Source: Brevundimonas sp. UBA7635 (lineage in GTDB: Bacteria > Pseudomonadota > Alphaproteobacteria > Caulobacterales > Caulobacteraceae). From it: DNA of 7,797 bases. How positions within the stretch are numbered: the stretch's first letter is position 1; every line of letters starts with the position of its first letter. Of the stretch, positions 1 through 6,285 are shown in pieces. The DNA lies in NCBI GenBank assembly GCA_002483865.1, contig DLIT01000148.1, forward strand, positions 2,035 through 9,831. The letters are read 5' to 3'. A program made the translations under genes and the position numbers. The notes beneath the pieces were generated by a model. That model saw only the letters and a list, made by a program, of their open reading frames with translations, was not told the origin of the DNA and searched no databases.

Positions 1-179
1 ATCACCACGGAAGTGGCCGCACTGGCGATCCCCGGCATGTTGTGATGCTCGGCCAGCCAATAGCGGCCATAGCCCAGCCGTTCGGCATGACGGGCCAGGT
101 CGATCGTATTGGCCAGGGACTGGCTGACATCCGAGCCTTCCGGCACCGGGGCGAGATCAAGAATGGAAAGCGCGATCAT
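1..179 (-). CDS. LLM-class flavin-dependent oxidoreductase (luciferase-like), N-terminal part, cut by window edge
   Basis: Only the first 59 residues are present; the gene continues past the left edge. The protein begins [17 protein letters not shown] and carries [10 protein letters not shown] followed by [17 protein letters not shown]. This is the recognisable N-terminus of the bacterial luciferase-like (MsnO8-type) subfamily: first beta strand, first helix, then the conserved AEHHN segment. Family members are TIM-barrel enzymes using reduced flavin, usually cytoplasmic; the substrate cannot be told from this piece. I chose the ATG at 179 because the family N-terminus starts there. An in-frame GTG at 197 would add six residues but sits almost directly on its GGAGG. 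The gene follows the DUF3617 lipoprotein gene on the same strand after a 51-base gap, so co-transcription is possible. The family call is firm, the substrate unknown. Confidence 0.85.
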   Translation of the reverse strand, partial: MIALSILDLAPVPEGSDVSQSLANTIDLARHAERLGYGRYWLAEHHNMPGIASAATSVV

Positions 180-203
180 GTCCCCGATATGGGGCACCCC
201 TCC
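180..203 (-). promoter_or_regulatory. Ribosome binding site of the oxidoreductase gene with a hairpin inserted between it and the start
   Basis: Read on the minus strand, GGAGG lies at 203-199, which is 19 bases from the ATG at 179, too far for normal use. The bases between contain CCCC-ATATC-GGGG (194-182), able to form a 4-bp G/C stem with a 5-base loop. Folding that stem would leave 6 bases between GGAGG and ATG. A competing pairing (GGGG at 200-197 with CCCC at 194-191, 2-base loop) is sterically poor. The elements are seen directly; the effect on translation is inference. Confidence 0.4.
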
Positions 204-230
204 AGCAAAGCCATAGGCCGCGCACCGGAT

Positions 231-752
231 TTATTCAGCCGGACAGGGCCCCAGGTATTCCGCGCTCATCCGGATCCGGCTCTCCTCCAGGCCCGGCGCA
301 GGAGCCGGCGACATGCGGCCGACGATCTCGGTCTCGTAGGTGCGGGTGAAATCCCCGGTCATGCGGAAGCTGTATTGCGCCGTCGTCCCGTCTATCTTGC
401 AGGTGACGTTGCCGCGGAAGCCGTTGCCGTCGCGTCGGAAGGCCTCCTGGCTGCAGTCGCCCTGGCCCGCCCCTTCGGGCAGTTCGGGGGCCTTAAGGCT
501 TTCCTCGGTGTGGCAGATTTCGGTGGACGGAAGGGCCATCTCACCCTGGGGTGTCTCGACCCGGGTCGTCACCTGCCACAGGCCCGCGCGCGGCCTTGGC
601 AGGTCCCCGGCGGCCAGGAGACCACCGGCCGGGGCCCTGGTGGCAGGCACCGTGTCAGCGGTTCGCGTCGCCTCGGTCTCGCCGCCCTGGCTACAGGCCG
701 ACAGCATCAGCGCCGCCACGCCCGTGGCCGCCATGAATCTGGAAATCGCCAT
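231..752 (-). CDS. DUF3617-type lipoprotein
   Basis: This is a 173-residue predicted lipoprotein. A short basic start and hydrophobic segment (about residues 7-18) lead to the lipobox LSAC with the lipidated cysteine at position 20, so it should be membrane-anchored on the periplasmic side. A Thr/Ala/Pro-rich linker (about 21-50) precedes a domain beginning with AGLWQVTTRVE (about 56-66), the characteristic opening of DUF3617 proteins. Four further cysteines (80, 100, 118, 170) are compatible with the disulfides usual in that family. The GDFTRTYETEIVGRM segment near 133-147 also fits. The function of DUF3617 is not established. The start ATG has AGGAG six bases upstream. The gene lies 54 bases after engB on the same strand and may be read through from the rpmH operon. 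The call rests on lipobox and domain pattern. Confidence 0.8.
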   Translation of the reverse strand: MAISRFMAATGVAALMLSACSQGGETEATRTADTVPATRAPAGGLLAAGDLPRPRAGLWQVTTRVETPQGEMALPSTEICHTEESLKAPELPEGAGQGDCSQEAFRRDGNGFRGNVTCKIDGTTAQYSFRMTGDFTRTYETEIVGRMSPAPAPGLEESRIRMSAEYLGPCPAE

Positions 753-784
753 CTGGTGCTCCTCTCCCTGAGATCAGGAAGAGG
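753..784 (-). promoter_or_regulatory. Hairpin overlapping the ribosome binding site of the DUF3617 gene
   Basis: Between engB and the lipoprotein gene lies a near-perfect inverted repeat: arms 784-774 and 771-761, made of two 5-bp blocks separated by one mismatch, with a two-base centre. In RNA the centre would open to a 4-base loop. On the minus strand the 3' arm reads AGGGAGAGG and contains the first three bases of the AGGAG Shine-Dalgarno (763-759), six bases before the ATG. No U-tract follows, so it is a poor intrinsic terminator. It more plausibly tunes initiation or protects an mRNA end. The structure is seen; the role is inferred. Confidence 0.45.
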
Positions 785-806
785 TAACACAGTTTGGCCG
801 CAGGGC

Positions 807-1478
807 TCAGTCCAGGGTGACGCCCGTGGTGCGCATGATCTCGGCGCGCAGCTCGGGAATGCCCGTGCCCTTCTCGGACGAGGTGACCAGGACGTGAGGA
901 TAGGCGGCCGGGCGCTTGGCAATAGCCTTCAGCGTCGCCGCCTGGACCTTTTCGGCCTCGCCCTTCTTCAGTTTGTCGGCCTTGGTCAGGACGATCTGGT
1001 AGGAGACCGCCGCGAGGTCGAGCGCATCAAGTGCCTCGTCATCGACCTTCTTCAGGCTATGGCGGGCGTCGATCAGCAGATAGACGCGCTTCAGCGTCAC
1101 CCGGCCACGCAGGTAGTCACGGCCAAGATCCTGGAACTTCTTGACCGTAGTCTTGGAGGCCTTGGCCCAGCCATAGCCCGGCAGGTCAACCAGGCGCATT
1201 CGGCCATCCAGATCAAAGAAGTTGACCTCACGTGTGCGGCCCGGCTCGTTCGAGGCGCGGGCCAGCTTGTGCATCCCGACCAGGGCGTTGATCAGGCTGG
1301 ACTTGCCGACGTTGGAGCGGCCCGCGAACGAGATCTCGGGCAGGTCCGGCTCGGGCAGTTGCTCGATCTTGGCACAGCCCAGGACGAAGGTGGCCGGGCG
1401 CGCGAACAGGACGCGCGCTGCCTCGATCTCGGCGTCGGAATATTCCCCGACCTTGGGCTCTGCAGACAGGTTATCCAA
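807..1478 (-). CDS. engB: Ribosome biogenesis GTP-binding protein YihA/YsxC (EngB)
   Basis: TRAFAC-class GTPase needed for assembly of the large ribosomal subunit; cytoplasmic. All G motifs are visible, numbered from the start used here (223 residues): G1 GRSNVGKSS at 53-61, the G2 region [12 protein letters not shown] with Thr82, G3 [10 protein letters not shown] from 98, G4 TKAD at 165-168 and the G5-like SSEKG at 200-204. Length is normal for the family. I chose the TTG at 1478 because AAGAAGG lies 9 bases upstream and the start falls 4 bases after the yidC stop. A second in-frame TTG at 1505 would add nine residues and overlap yidC by 23 bases, but has no visible ribosome binding site. 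There is no ATG near the N-terminus. It is the last gene of the rpmH-rnpA-yidC-engB run, and both starts imply translational coupling to yidC. Confidence 0.95.
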   Translation of the reverse strand: MDNLSAEPKVGEYSDAEIEAARVLFARPATFVLGCAKIEQLPEPDLPEISFAGRSNVGKSSLINALVGMHKLARASNEPGRTREVNFFDLDGRMRLVDLPGYGWAKASKTTVKKFQDLGRDYLRGRVTLKRVYLLIDARHSLKKVDDEALDALDLAAVSYQIVLTKADKLKKGEAEKVQAATLKAIAKRPAAYPHVLVTSSEKGTGIPELRAEIMRTTGVTLD

Positions 1479-1482
1479 TCGC

Positions 1483-3276
1483 TCAGGCCTTCTTGAAGCG
1501 GGCAAAGAAGGTGTCGATCGGGTTTTCGGCCTTGAATTTGTGCATGATCACATACTGCTGAATGATCGAGAGCACGTTGTTCCAGGCCCAGTAGATCAAC
1601 AGGCCAGCCGCGAACGGAGCCATGATGAAGGTGAAGACGATCGGCATCAGTTGGAAGATCTGCCGTTGCATCGGATCCTGCGACGGCGGGCTCATCGCCA
1701 TCTGCAACCACATGGTCAGGCCATAGACCAGCGGCAGGACGCCCAGATGCAGCGGGCCACCCAGCAGACCGCCCAGAAGAGGCAGGCTGGCCGGGTCCCA
1801 GGGGATGGCACCAAACAGATTCCAGATGGTGGATGGGTCGCGCGCCGACAGGTCCTTGATCCAGCCAAAGAAGGGCGCGTGACGCATCTCGATGGTCACG
1901 AACAGCACCTTGTACAGGGCATAGAAGACAGGAATCTGCACCAGCATGGGCAAGCAGCCAGCCAGCGGATTGATCTTCTCGCGCTGATACAGCGCCATCA
2001 TTTCCTGCTGTTGCTTCTGCGGGTCCTTGCCATGTTTCTTCTTCAGCTCCTCCATCTTGGGCTGGAGCATCCGCATCTTGGACATGGACTCATAGGATTT
2101 GTTGGCCAGCGGGAAGAGCACCAGCTTGACCACGACGGTCAGGGCCAGGATGGCCAGGCCGAAGTTGCCCAGAAGGCCGTAGAAAAAGTCCACCACCATG
2201 AAGAGGGGGCGGGTCAGGAACCAGAACATGCCCCAGTCGATGGCATAGACAAAGCGCGGCAGGTTCAGGCTCTCTTCGTACGAGGCCAGGACTTCATTGC
2301 GCTTGACCCCAGCGAACAGGCGCTGGGTTTCTTCGATCTGGCGACCAGGCTGGATGGTCTGGCTAGCGCCCAGCATGGCGGCCTCATGGACCGGAATACC
2401 CTGGACGTCGCGAACGGCGAAGCGGCCGCTGATGGCTTCGTTCTGGGTCGGGATCAGAGCCGCAAGCCAATACTTGTCGGTGATGCCCATCCAGCCGCCA
2501 GTCGAGGTCTTTTCAACCTGCTTCTTCTTGGCCCAGTCCTTGTACTTGACCTGCTCGGTCGAGAACTTTCCATCCTGGCCAAAGGTACCGATGGCCCCTT
2601 CGTGCAGGATCATCTGCTTGCCCAGATCAGCCGGAACGCCCTGGCGCTCGACGCGGCCATAGGGGGCAATGGTGATCGGCTGGCCGCTCAGGTTGGCGAC
2701 CGTGTCCTTGATGGTAAACAGATACTGATCGTCAATCGAGATCAGGCGCGTGAAACGCAGGCCATTGCCATTGTCCCAGATCAGTTCGATCGGAGTCGTC
2801 GGCGTCAGGGTCGTGCCCTGGGTCAGGTTCCAGACCGTGTTCGGTCCCGGCACACCGCCAGCGACGTTGGGGCCACTCCAGCCGAACTGGGCGAAATAGG
2901 CGTGCTCCATACCCTGGGGGCGGAACAGTTCGACCGGCGGAGAGTCCTTGGCCAGGGTCTCGCGATAATTGGTCAGATACAGGTCATCGATACGCGCGCC
3001 GCGCAGGGACAGCGAGCCCTTGACAGTCGCAGTCTCGATCGGCACCCGCACAGCCGAGGCCAGGGCCTGTGCCCTGTCGGTGACGAAGGCCCCCGGCGCG
3101 CTGTCGGAGGTTGCGGCCATGTCAATGGGATCAGCCTGACGCTGGGCCGCAGCGGCGCGTTCGGCCTGGGCCCGCGTCTCGGCCTGCGGTCGCATGACCA
3201 GGAAATAATAGATGCCCATGATCAGGGCCGCGCACACGAAGAAGATGATAGTGTTGCGCGAATTCTCGTTCTGCAT
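1483..3276 (-). CDS. yidC: Membrane protein insertase YidC (Oxa1 family)
   Basis: This 597-residue inner-membrane insertase acts alone or with SecYEG to insert and fold membrane proteins, including respiratory and ATP synthase subunits. The layout is that of a Gram-negative YidC. TM1 lies at about 9-27, followed by a charged Ala-rich linker. A large periplasmic domain spans about 65-345. The five-helix insertase core includes TM2 at about 365-390, a cytoplasmic basic coiled-coil hairpin from about 395 ([20 protein letters not shown]), TM3 at about 440-460, TM4 at about 511-528 and TM5 at about 541-575. The conserved groove charge is Lys384 ([10 protein letters not shown]), where E. coli has Arg366. 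The [12 protein letters not shown] and [13 protein letters not shown] motifs are intact. The ATG lies 5 bases after the rnpA stop with a weak AGGA ten or more bases upstream, so initiation is probably coupled to rnpA. Confidence 0.98.
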   Translation of the reverse strand: MQNENSRNTIIFFVCAALIMGIYYFLVMRPQAETRAQAERAAAAQRQADPIDMAATSDSAPGAFVTDRAQALASAVRVPIETATVKGSLSLRGARIDDLYLTNYRETLAKDSPPVELFRPQGMEHAYFAQFGWSGPNVAGGVPGPNTVWNLTQGTTLTPTTPIELIWDNGNGLRFTRLISIDDQYLFTIKDTVANLSGQPITIAPYGRVERQGVPADLGKQMILHEGAIGTFGQDGKFSTEQVKYKDWAKKKQVEKTSTGGWMGITDKYWLAALIPTQNEAISGRFAVRDVQGIPVHEAAMLGASQTIQPGRQIEETQRLFAGVKRNEVLASYEESLNLPRFVYAIDWGMFWFLTRPLFMVVDFFYGLLGNFGLAILALTVVVKLVLFPLANKSYESMSKMRMLQPKMEELKKKHGKDPQKQQQEMMALYQREKINPLAGCLPMLVQIPVFYALYKVLFVTIEMRHAPFFGWIKDLSARDPSTIWNLFGAIPWDPASLPLLGGLLGGPLHLGVLPLVYGLTMWLQMAMSPPSQDPMQRQIFQLMPIVFTFIMAPFAAGLLIYWAWNNVLSIIQQYVIMHKFKAENPIDTFFARFKKA

Positions 3277-3281
3277 CGGGG

Positions 3282-3710
3282 TCAGCGGTCCTGGCCAGAA
3301 GGGCGGGAATCGTCGGGATTGCGGGCGGGATGTTTCGCCTCATGTTCCATATGAGGCGTTCCGCGCGCGGTTGCGAGCTTTGTAAGGGCCGATTTCACAT
3401 CGTCAAGCAAACGGGTCCATTCCCGCTCTGCCGTACCCATGCGTGCAACGAAGACATAATCGCAGCCTGGCCGCCCGTACACCGGGGCCAGCTGCCGTGC
3501 CGCTTCACGAAGACGGCGCTTGCATCGGTTGCGGACAACCGCACCACCGACCTTGCGAGTGGCGGTAAATCCCAAGCGGATCGTGGGCTGGCCATCCTGG
3601 CGATCCAGTTGCTGGACCACGACGGCACCCCGGGCCTGAGAAACACCTTTGGCGGCCGCCAGAAACTGGGGCCGCCGTGTCAGGCGATCGATTTTCATCG
3701 GATCGGTCAT
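3282..3710 (-). CDS. rnpA: Ribonuclease P protein component
   Basis: Protein subunit of RNase P, which with the rnpB RNA (not in this window) removes the 5' leader of tRNA precursors. The 142-residue protein shows the family core: [11 protein letters not shown] at 12-22, the strand with [21 protein letters not shown] at about 46-66, and DYVFVAR at 84-90. The RNR signature is R60-N61-R62, followed by KRRLREAAR. The residues after about 117 form a polar, proline-containing tail beyond the usual end of the fold. I chose the ATG at 3710, which has AGGGCGGG just upstream. An ATG four codons downstream (MKIDRLTRR) is an alternative that matches many family N-termini. The gene lies 31 bases after rpmH and 5 bases before yidC, within the same operon. 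Confidence 0.96.
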   Translation of the reverse strand: MTDPMKIDRLTRRPQFLAAAKGVSQARGAVVVQQLDRQDGQPTIRLGFTATRKVGGAVVRNRCKRRLREAARQLAPVYGRPGCDYVFVARMGTAEREWTRLLDDVKSALTKLATARGTPHMEHEAKHPARNPDDSRPSGQDR

Positions 3711-3741
3711 GCGCCCGCCCTGAGGGATTGGGCGCGTGACG

Positions 3742-3876
3742 TTAGGCCGTCAGGCGCTTACGGCCTTTGGCGCGACGACGCGCAACGATCTTCTGTCCGT
3801 TCTTGGTGGCCATCCGCGAACGGAAGCCGTGACGGCGCTTGCGCACGAGTCGCGACGGCTGATAGGTCCGCTTCAC
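3742..3876 (-). CDS. rpmH: 50S ribosomal protein L34
   Basis: This 44-residue, very basic protein of the large ribosomal subunit starts [18 protein letters not shown] and ends KGRKRLTA. It contains the near-invariant [21 protein letters not shown] segment and is a textbook full-length L34. The start is GTG at 3876, with GGAG at 3886-3883 six bases upstream. The open frame continues upstream without homology, so longer starts should be ignored. It is the first gene of the rpmH-rnpA-yidC-engB operon. Its promoter is at 3938-3966, giving a predicted leader of roughly 50 bases that contains a perfect palindrome. Confidence 0.97.
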   Translation of the reverse strand: MKRTYQPSRLVRKRRHGFRSRMATKNGQKIVARRRAKGRKRLTA

Positions 3877-3906
3877 GTTCGGCTCCGGGTCTAAATGTTG
3901 AACAAT

Positions 3907-3923
3907 CGGATGACAGTCATCCG
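3907..3923. promoter_or_regulatory. Perfect 17-nt palindrome in the rpmH leader
   Basis: CGGATGAC-A-GTCATCCG has 8-bp arms around a single central base. It lies between the -10 box and the rpmH ribosome binding site, beginning about 7 bases after the likely transcription start. As DNA it resembles an operator for a dimeric regulator placed to block elongation or promoter escape. As RNA it could form a 6-7 bp stem with a 3-5 base loop in the leader. There is no U-tract. I do not recognise the motif as a known binding site. Confidence 0.55.
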
Positions 3924-3937
3924 CTGCGAGAGGCGGG

Positions 3938-3966
3938 CGTATAAGCGGCGTAGAAGAAAGAGTCAA
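3938..3966 (-). promoter_or_regulatory. Sigma70-type promoter of the rpmH operon
   Basis: On the minus strand TTGACT (3966-3961) and TATACG (3943-3938) are separated by exactly 17 bases. This is close to the alphaproteobacterial housekeeping consensus and stronger than anything else I see in the window. The predicted transcription start is near 3930-3932. A GANTC site (3960-3964, GAGTC on the plus strand) overlaps the -35 box and its neighbouring base. The placement directly upstream of rpmH makes the assignment convincing, but the start site is not measured. Confidence 0.75.
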
Positions 3967-3977
3967 CGCCATCTGGC

Positions 3978-4029
3978 CTTTCCGAAGCCAACCAATCGCG
4001 TGATAAGTGAGTTGAAACCACTCGGAAAG
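3978..4029. repeat. Spaced inverted repeat in the divergent intergenic region
   Basis: CTTTCCGA at 3978-3985 is matched by its exact complement TCGGAAAG at 4022-4029, with 36 bases between. It lies upstream of the rpmH -35 box and ends 28 bases before the start of the VTT-domain gene. It could be a pair of half-sites or a stem in the leader of that gene, or chance. I see no convincing -35/-10 pair for the plus-strand gene here. Confidence 0.25.
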
Positions 4030-4057
4030 CTGGAGACCAGCGGTCGAGGAAACCCGT

Positions 4058-4786
4058 ATGACGAAGTTCCGACGTTTCCTGCCCCTGGCCATCCTGCTGG
4101 CCGGAATTGCCCTGGTTCTGGGCATGGGCTGGAACCGCTATCTGTCGCTCGACACCCTGCGTAATCACGGGACGGTGTTCCAGGCCCTGGCCGAGCAATA
4201 CTATGTCCTGACCCTGCTGGGGCTGATGGTGCTTTTTGCCCTGCTGACCGCCAGTGCCATTCCGGGCGTGGTCTTCATCACCATTACCGCCGGCTATCTG
4301 TTCGGACCCTGGGTAGGCGGCGTCGCCACAGCCGTGTCGGCCACCCTGGGGGCCCTGGGAATCTATTACGTCGGGCGCACGGCTCTCGGCGATTCCCTGC
4401 GCCGCCGCGCGGCCCAGGACACGGGCCTGCTGCAACGGATCTGCGAAGGCGTCGATCGCAATACCTTCTGGTATGTCCTGATAGCCCGGCTGATCGTGTC
4501 GGTGCCGTTTCACCTGATTAATGTGGCCGCCGGCGTGATGGCTGCACCGCTGCGGCCCTATCTGGCGGCCACCTTCATCGGCCTGCTGCCCGCCCACATC
4601 ATCTATTGCTGGATCGGTTCGGGTCTGAATGACATTCTGCTAAAGGACCCCGATCCCGATCTTCAGAGTCTTTTTGCAGAATTCATGTGGCCGCTGCTGG
4701 GCGTCGCCTTCCTGTCGATGCTTTTGCCCCTGAGCCTCAAATTGGTGCAGAAGTGGCGCGGACGACACAGACCCACGGCCGAATGA
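4058..4786 (+). CDS. TVP38/TMEM64 family (VTT-domain) integral membrane protein
   Basis: This 242-residue polytopic inner-membrane protein has hydrophobic segments at about 8-24, 50-72, 74-105, 137-161, 168-190 and 208-230. The VTT (SNARE-associated/DedA-like) signature is clear. [19 protein letters not shown] (about 66-84) leads into a small-residue-rich helix [17 protein letters not shown]. Then [17 protein letters not shown] (143-159) carries the conserved Arg, Pro and Asn. The family is linked to lipid scrambling or transport in membranes; the substrate here is unknown. GAGGA lies seven bases before the ATG. The gene diverges from rpmH, and its stop codon overlaps the start of the downstream sensor kinase as ATGA, so the two are surely co-translated. 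DedA proper is a related alternative, but the motif spacing favours TVP38/TMEM64. Confidence 0.88.
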   Translation: MTKFRRFLPLAILLAGIALVLGMGWNRYLSLDTLRNHGTVFQALAEQYYVLTLLGLMVLFALLTASAIPGVVFITITAGYLFGPWVGGVATAVSATLGALGIYYVGRTALGDSLRRRAAQDTGLLQRICEGVDRNTFWYVLIARLIVSVPFHLINVAAGVMAAPLRPYLAATFIGLLPAHIIYCWIGSGLNDILLKDPDPDLQSLFAEFMWPLLGVAFLSMLLPLSLKLVQKWRGRHRPTAE

Positions 4787-6282
4787 CGAAGACCCTTTCA
4801 GAGACTGTGCCTGCCCCGAAAGCCTCGCACGCCACGGCCGTATCCGCGGCCGAGCGCGCGCCGTTGCCCGGCCGGGTTGCATCGCTGCGCCAGCATCTGT
4901 CGCTGCGTGCGCCCGATGGCCTGTCCAGCCGCCTGCTGCTTTTGACCGTGGCCTTTACCCTGGCCGTGGCTGCCCTGATCATCGTCCCCAGCGCGGGCTC
5001 CTTCCAGGAGCGGTGGCTGATGGACCGGCTTCAGGCCGCTGAGCTGGCTTCCGTAGGGGTCGAGGCCCTGCCCTACTCGGCGGTTGAGGATTCCACGGCT
5101 GAGCAGTTGCTCAGCATCGGCGGGGTCCAGTCGGTGGTGGTCGGTGAACAGGGCGTGCGCCGCCTTCTGCTGCAGGCCCCCAATCTGCCCCGAACACCGG
5201 ATCTGATCGACCTGCGCCGCCGCAGCCTGGGCAAGCGAATGCTGGATCCCTGGAAGACGCTTCTGGGGCACCCTGACCGATCGCTGAGAGTCCAGGCCAC
5301 GCCGCGCTATCGTTCGGGCGACCTGATCGAAATCCTGGCCCCGGCCCAGCCGCTCAAGGCTGAGCTCAAGACCTTCCTGCTGAACAGCCTGATGGTGTCG
5401 CTGCTTATCGCCATGGTGGCCGGTGCCCTGCTCTATGCCTCCCTGTCCTTCCTGGTGTTGCAGCCACTGCGCCGCGTGACCCGATCCATTGAGCGTTTTG
5501 CCGCTGACCCCCAGAGCCCGGCCGAGGTCCCGTCCAACCGTCACGATGAGATCGGCCGGGTCGAGCGCGAACTGGCCCGGATGCAGGAAGAAGTGCGCCA
5601 GTCGCTGCGCTCACGCGCCCGGCTTGTGGCGCTGGGCGAGGCCGTGGCCAAGATAAACCACGACCTGCGCAATATGCTGACCTCGGCCCAGATGGCATCC
5701 GAGCGCCTGTCCAGCTCGTCCGACCCGCTTGTGGCCAAGGCCCTGCCGCGGCTGGAGCGGGCCCTGGGCCGCGCAGCGACCCTGTCCCGCAATGTTCTGG
5801 CCTATGGCAAGTCCGAGGAGCCCGCGCCCCAAGCGCAGCAGCTTCTGCTGAGCCGCGCCATCGCCGCAGCGGGCGAGGATGCCGGACTGGACGATGGCGG
5901 TGTCGAGTTGGTGCGCGACCTGCCAGCCAGGATGATCATCAACGCAGACCCGGACCAGTTGCATCGCATACTGGTCAATCTCATGCGCAACGCCCGCCAG
6001 GCCATTGAGGCTCAGCCAGGACGCGAACATCCCGGTCAGATCAGGGTCAGCGCCGAAATGTCAGCGGAGCGCCTGCGCGTTCGCCTGTCCGATGACGGAC
6101 CGGGCATTCCCGAGCGCCTGGCTGAGCGCCTCTTTGAGCCTTTTGTCAGCGGCAAGGCATCGGACGGCACCGGGCTTGGCCTGACCATCTCGCGTGAGCT
6201 GGCCGCAAACCACGGCGGCGACCTTCGCCTGGTGGCAACCGGAGCGGACGGTTCGACGTTTGAACTGGAGCTGCCCGCCTGA
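4783..6282 (+). CDS. Sensor histidine kinase with HAMP domain, no adjacent response regulator
   Basis: This 499-residue membrane-bound kinase has a cytoplasmic Ala/Pro-rich N-terminus (1-48), TM1 at about 49-70 and a periplasmic sensor region of about 125 residues (72-196) of no recognised fold. TM2 lies at about 198-226 and HAMP at about 227-280. The DHp helix carries INHDLRNMLTS, with phosphoacceptor His293. The ATPase domain has an N box NLMRNARQA (399-407), G1 DDGPGIP (437-443), F box LFEPFVSGK (450-458) and G2 GTGLGLTISRELAANHGG (462-479). All catalytic motifs are intact. The H box is HDLRN rather than HELRTP. The frame is open upstream to 4687, but I chose the ATG at 4783 because it overlaps the previous stop as ATGA. 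No clear Shine-Dalgarno precedes it, so it is probably coupled to the VTT gene. The partner regulator is not in the window; signal and target are unknown. Confidence 0.93.
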   Translation: MTKTLSETVPAPKASHATAVSAAERAPLPGRVASLRQHLSLRAPDGLSSRLLLLTVAFTLAVAALIIVPSAGSFQERWLMDRLQAAELASVGVEALPYSAVEDSTAEQLLSIGGVQSVVVGEQGVRRLLLQAPNLPRTPDLIDLRRRSLGKRMLDPWKTLLGHPDRSLRVQATPRYRSGDLIEILAPAQPLKAELKTFLLNSLMVSLLIAMVAGALLYASLSFLVLQPLRRVTRSIERFAADPQSPAEVPSNRHDEIGRVERELARMQEEVRQSLRSRARLVALGEAVAKINHDLRNMLTSAQMASERLSSSSDPLVAKALPRLERALGRAATLSRNVLAYGKSEEPAPQAQQLLLSRAIAAAGEDAGLDDGGVELVRDLPARMIINADPDQLHRILVNLMRNARQAIEAQPGREHPGQIRVSAEMSAERLRVRLSDDGPGIPERLAERLFEPFVSGKASDGTGLGLTISRELAANHGGDLRLVATGADGSTFELELPA

Positions 6283-6285
6283 GCG

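Noticed and set aside
753..806. Intrinsic terminator after engB
   Set aside because: A hairpin exists but has no U-tract and runs into the next gene's ribosome binding site.
42..1496. A 484-codon plus-strand open frame opposite the lipoprotein and engB genes
   Set aside because: It runs across three minus-strand genes with recognised motifs. Its Gly/Arg/Gln-rich translation matches nothing known.
3131..3343. 70-codon minus-strand frame at the rnpA-yidC junction, considered as yidD
   Set aside because: The length suits YidD, but the translation lacks the hydrophobic start and the cysteine/proline pattern of the family, and it overlaps both neighbours in another frame.
1222..3354. A 710-codon open frame on the plus strand antisense to yidC and engB
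   Set aside because: Composition is a typical GC-rich antisense shadow with no domain motif, signal or ribosome binding site. The minus strand carries unmistakable yidC and engB.
3877..4057. Possible replication origin next to rpmH
   Set aside because: No DnaA boxes of the TTATCCACA type and no AT-rich unwinding stretch; dnaA is not adjacent.
3917..4597. Minus-strand open frame of 226 codons opposite the VTT gene
   Set aside because: Shadow of a clear plus-strand membrane protein; it also spans the rpmH promoter.
4798..5544. Minus-strand open frame of 248 codons opposite the sensor kinase
   Set aside because: Low-information Gln/Gly/Arg-rich translation, while the opposite strand has TM, HAMP and kinase motifs.
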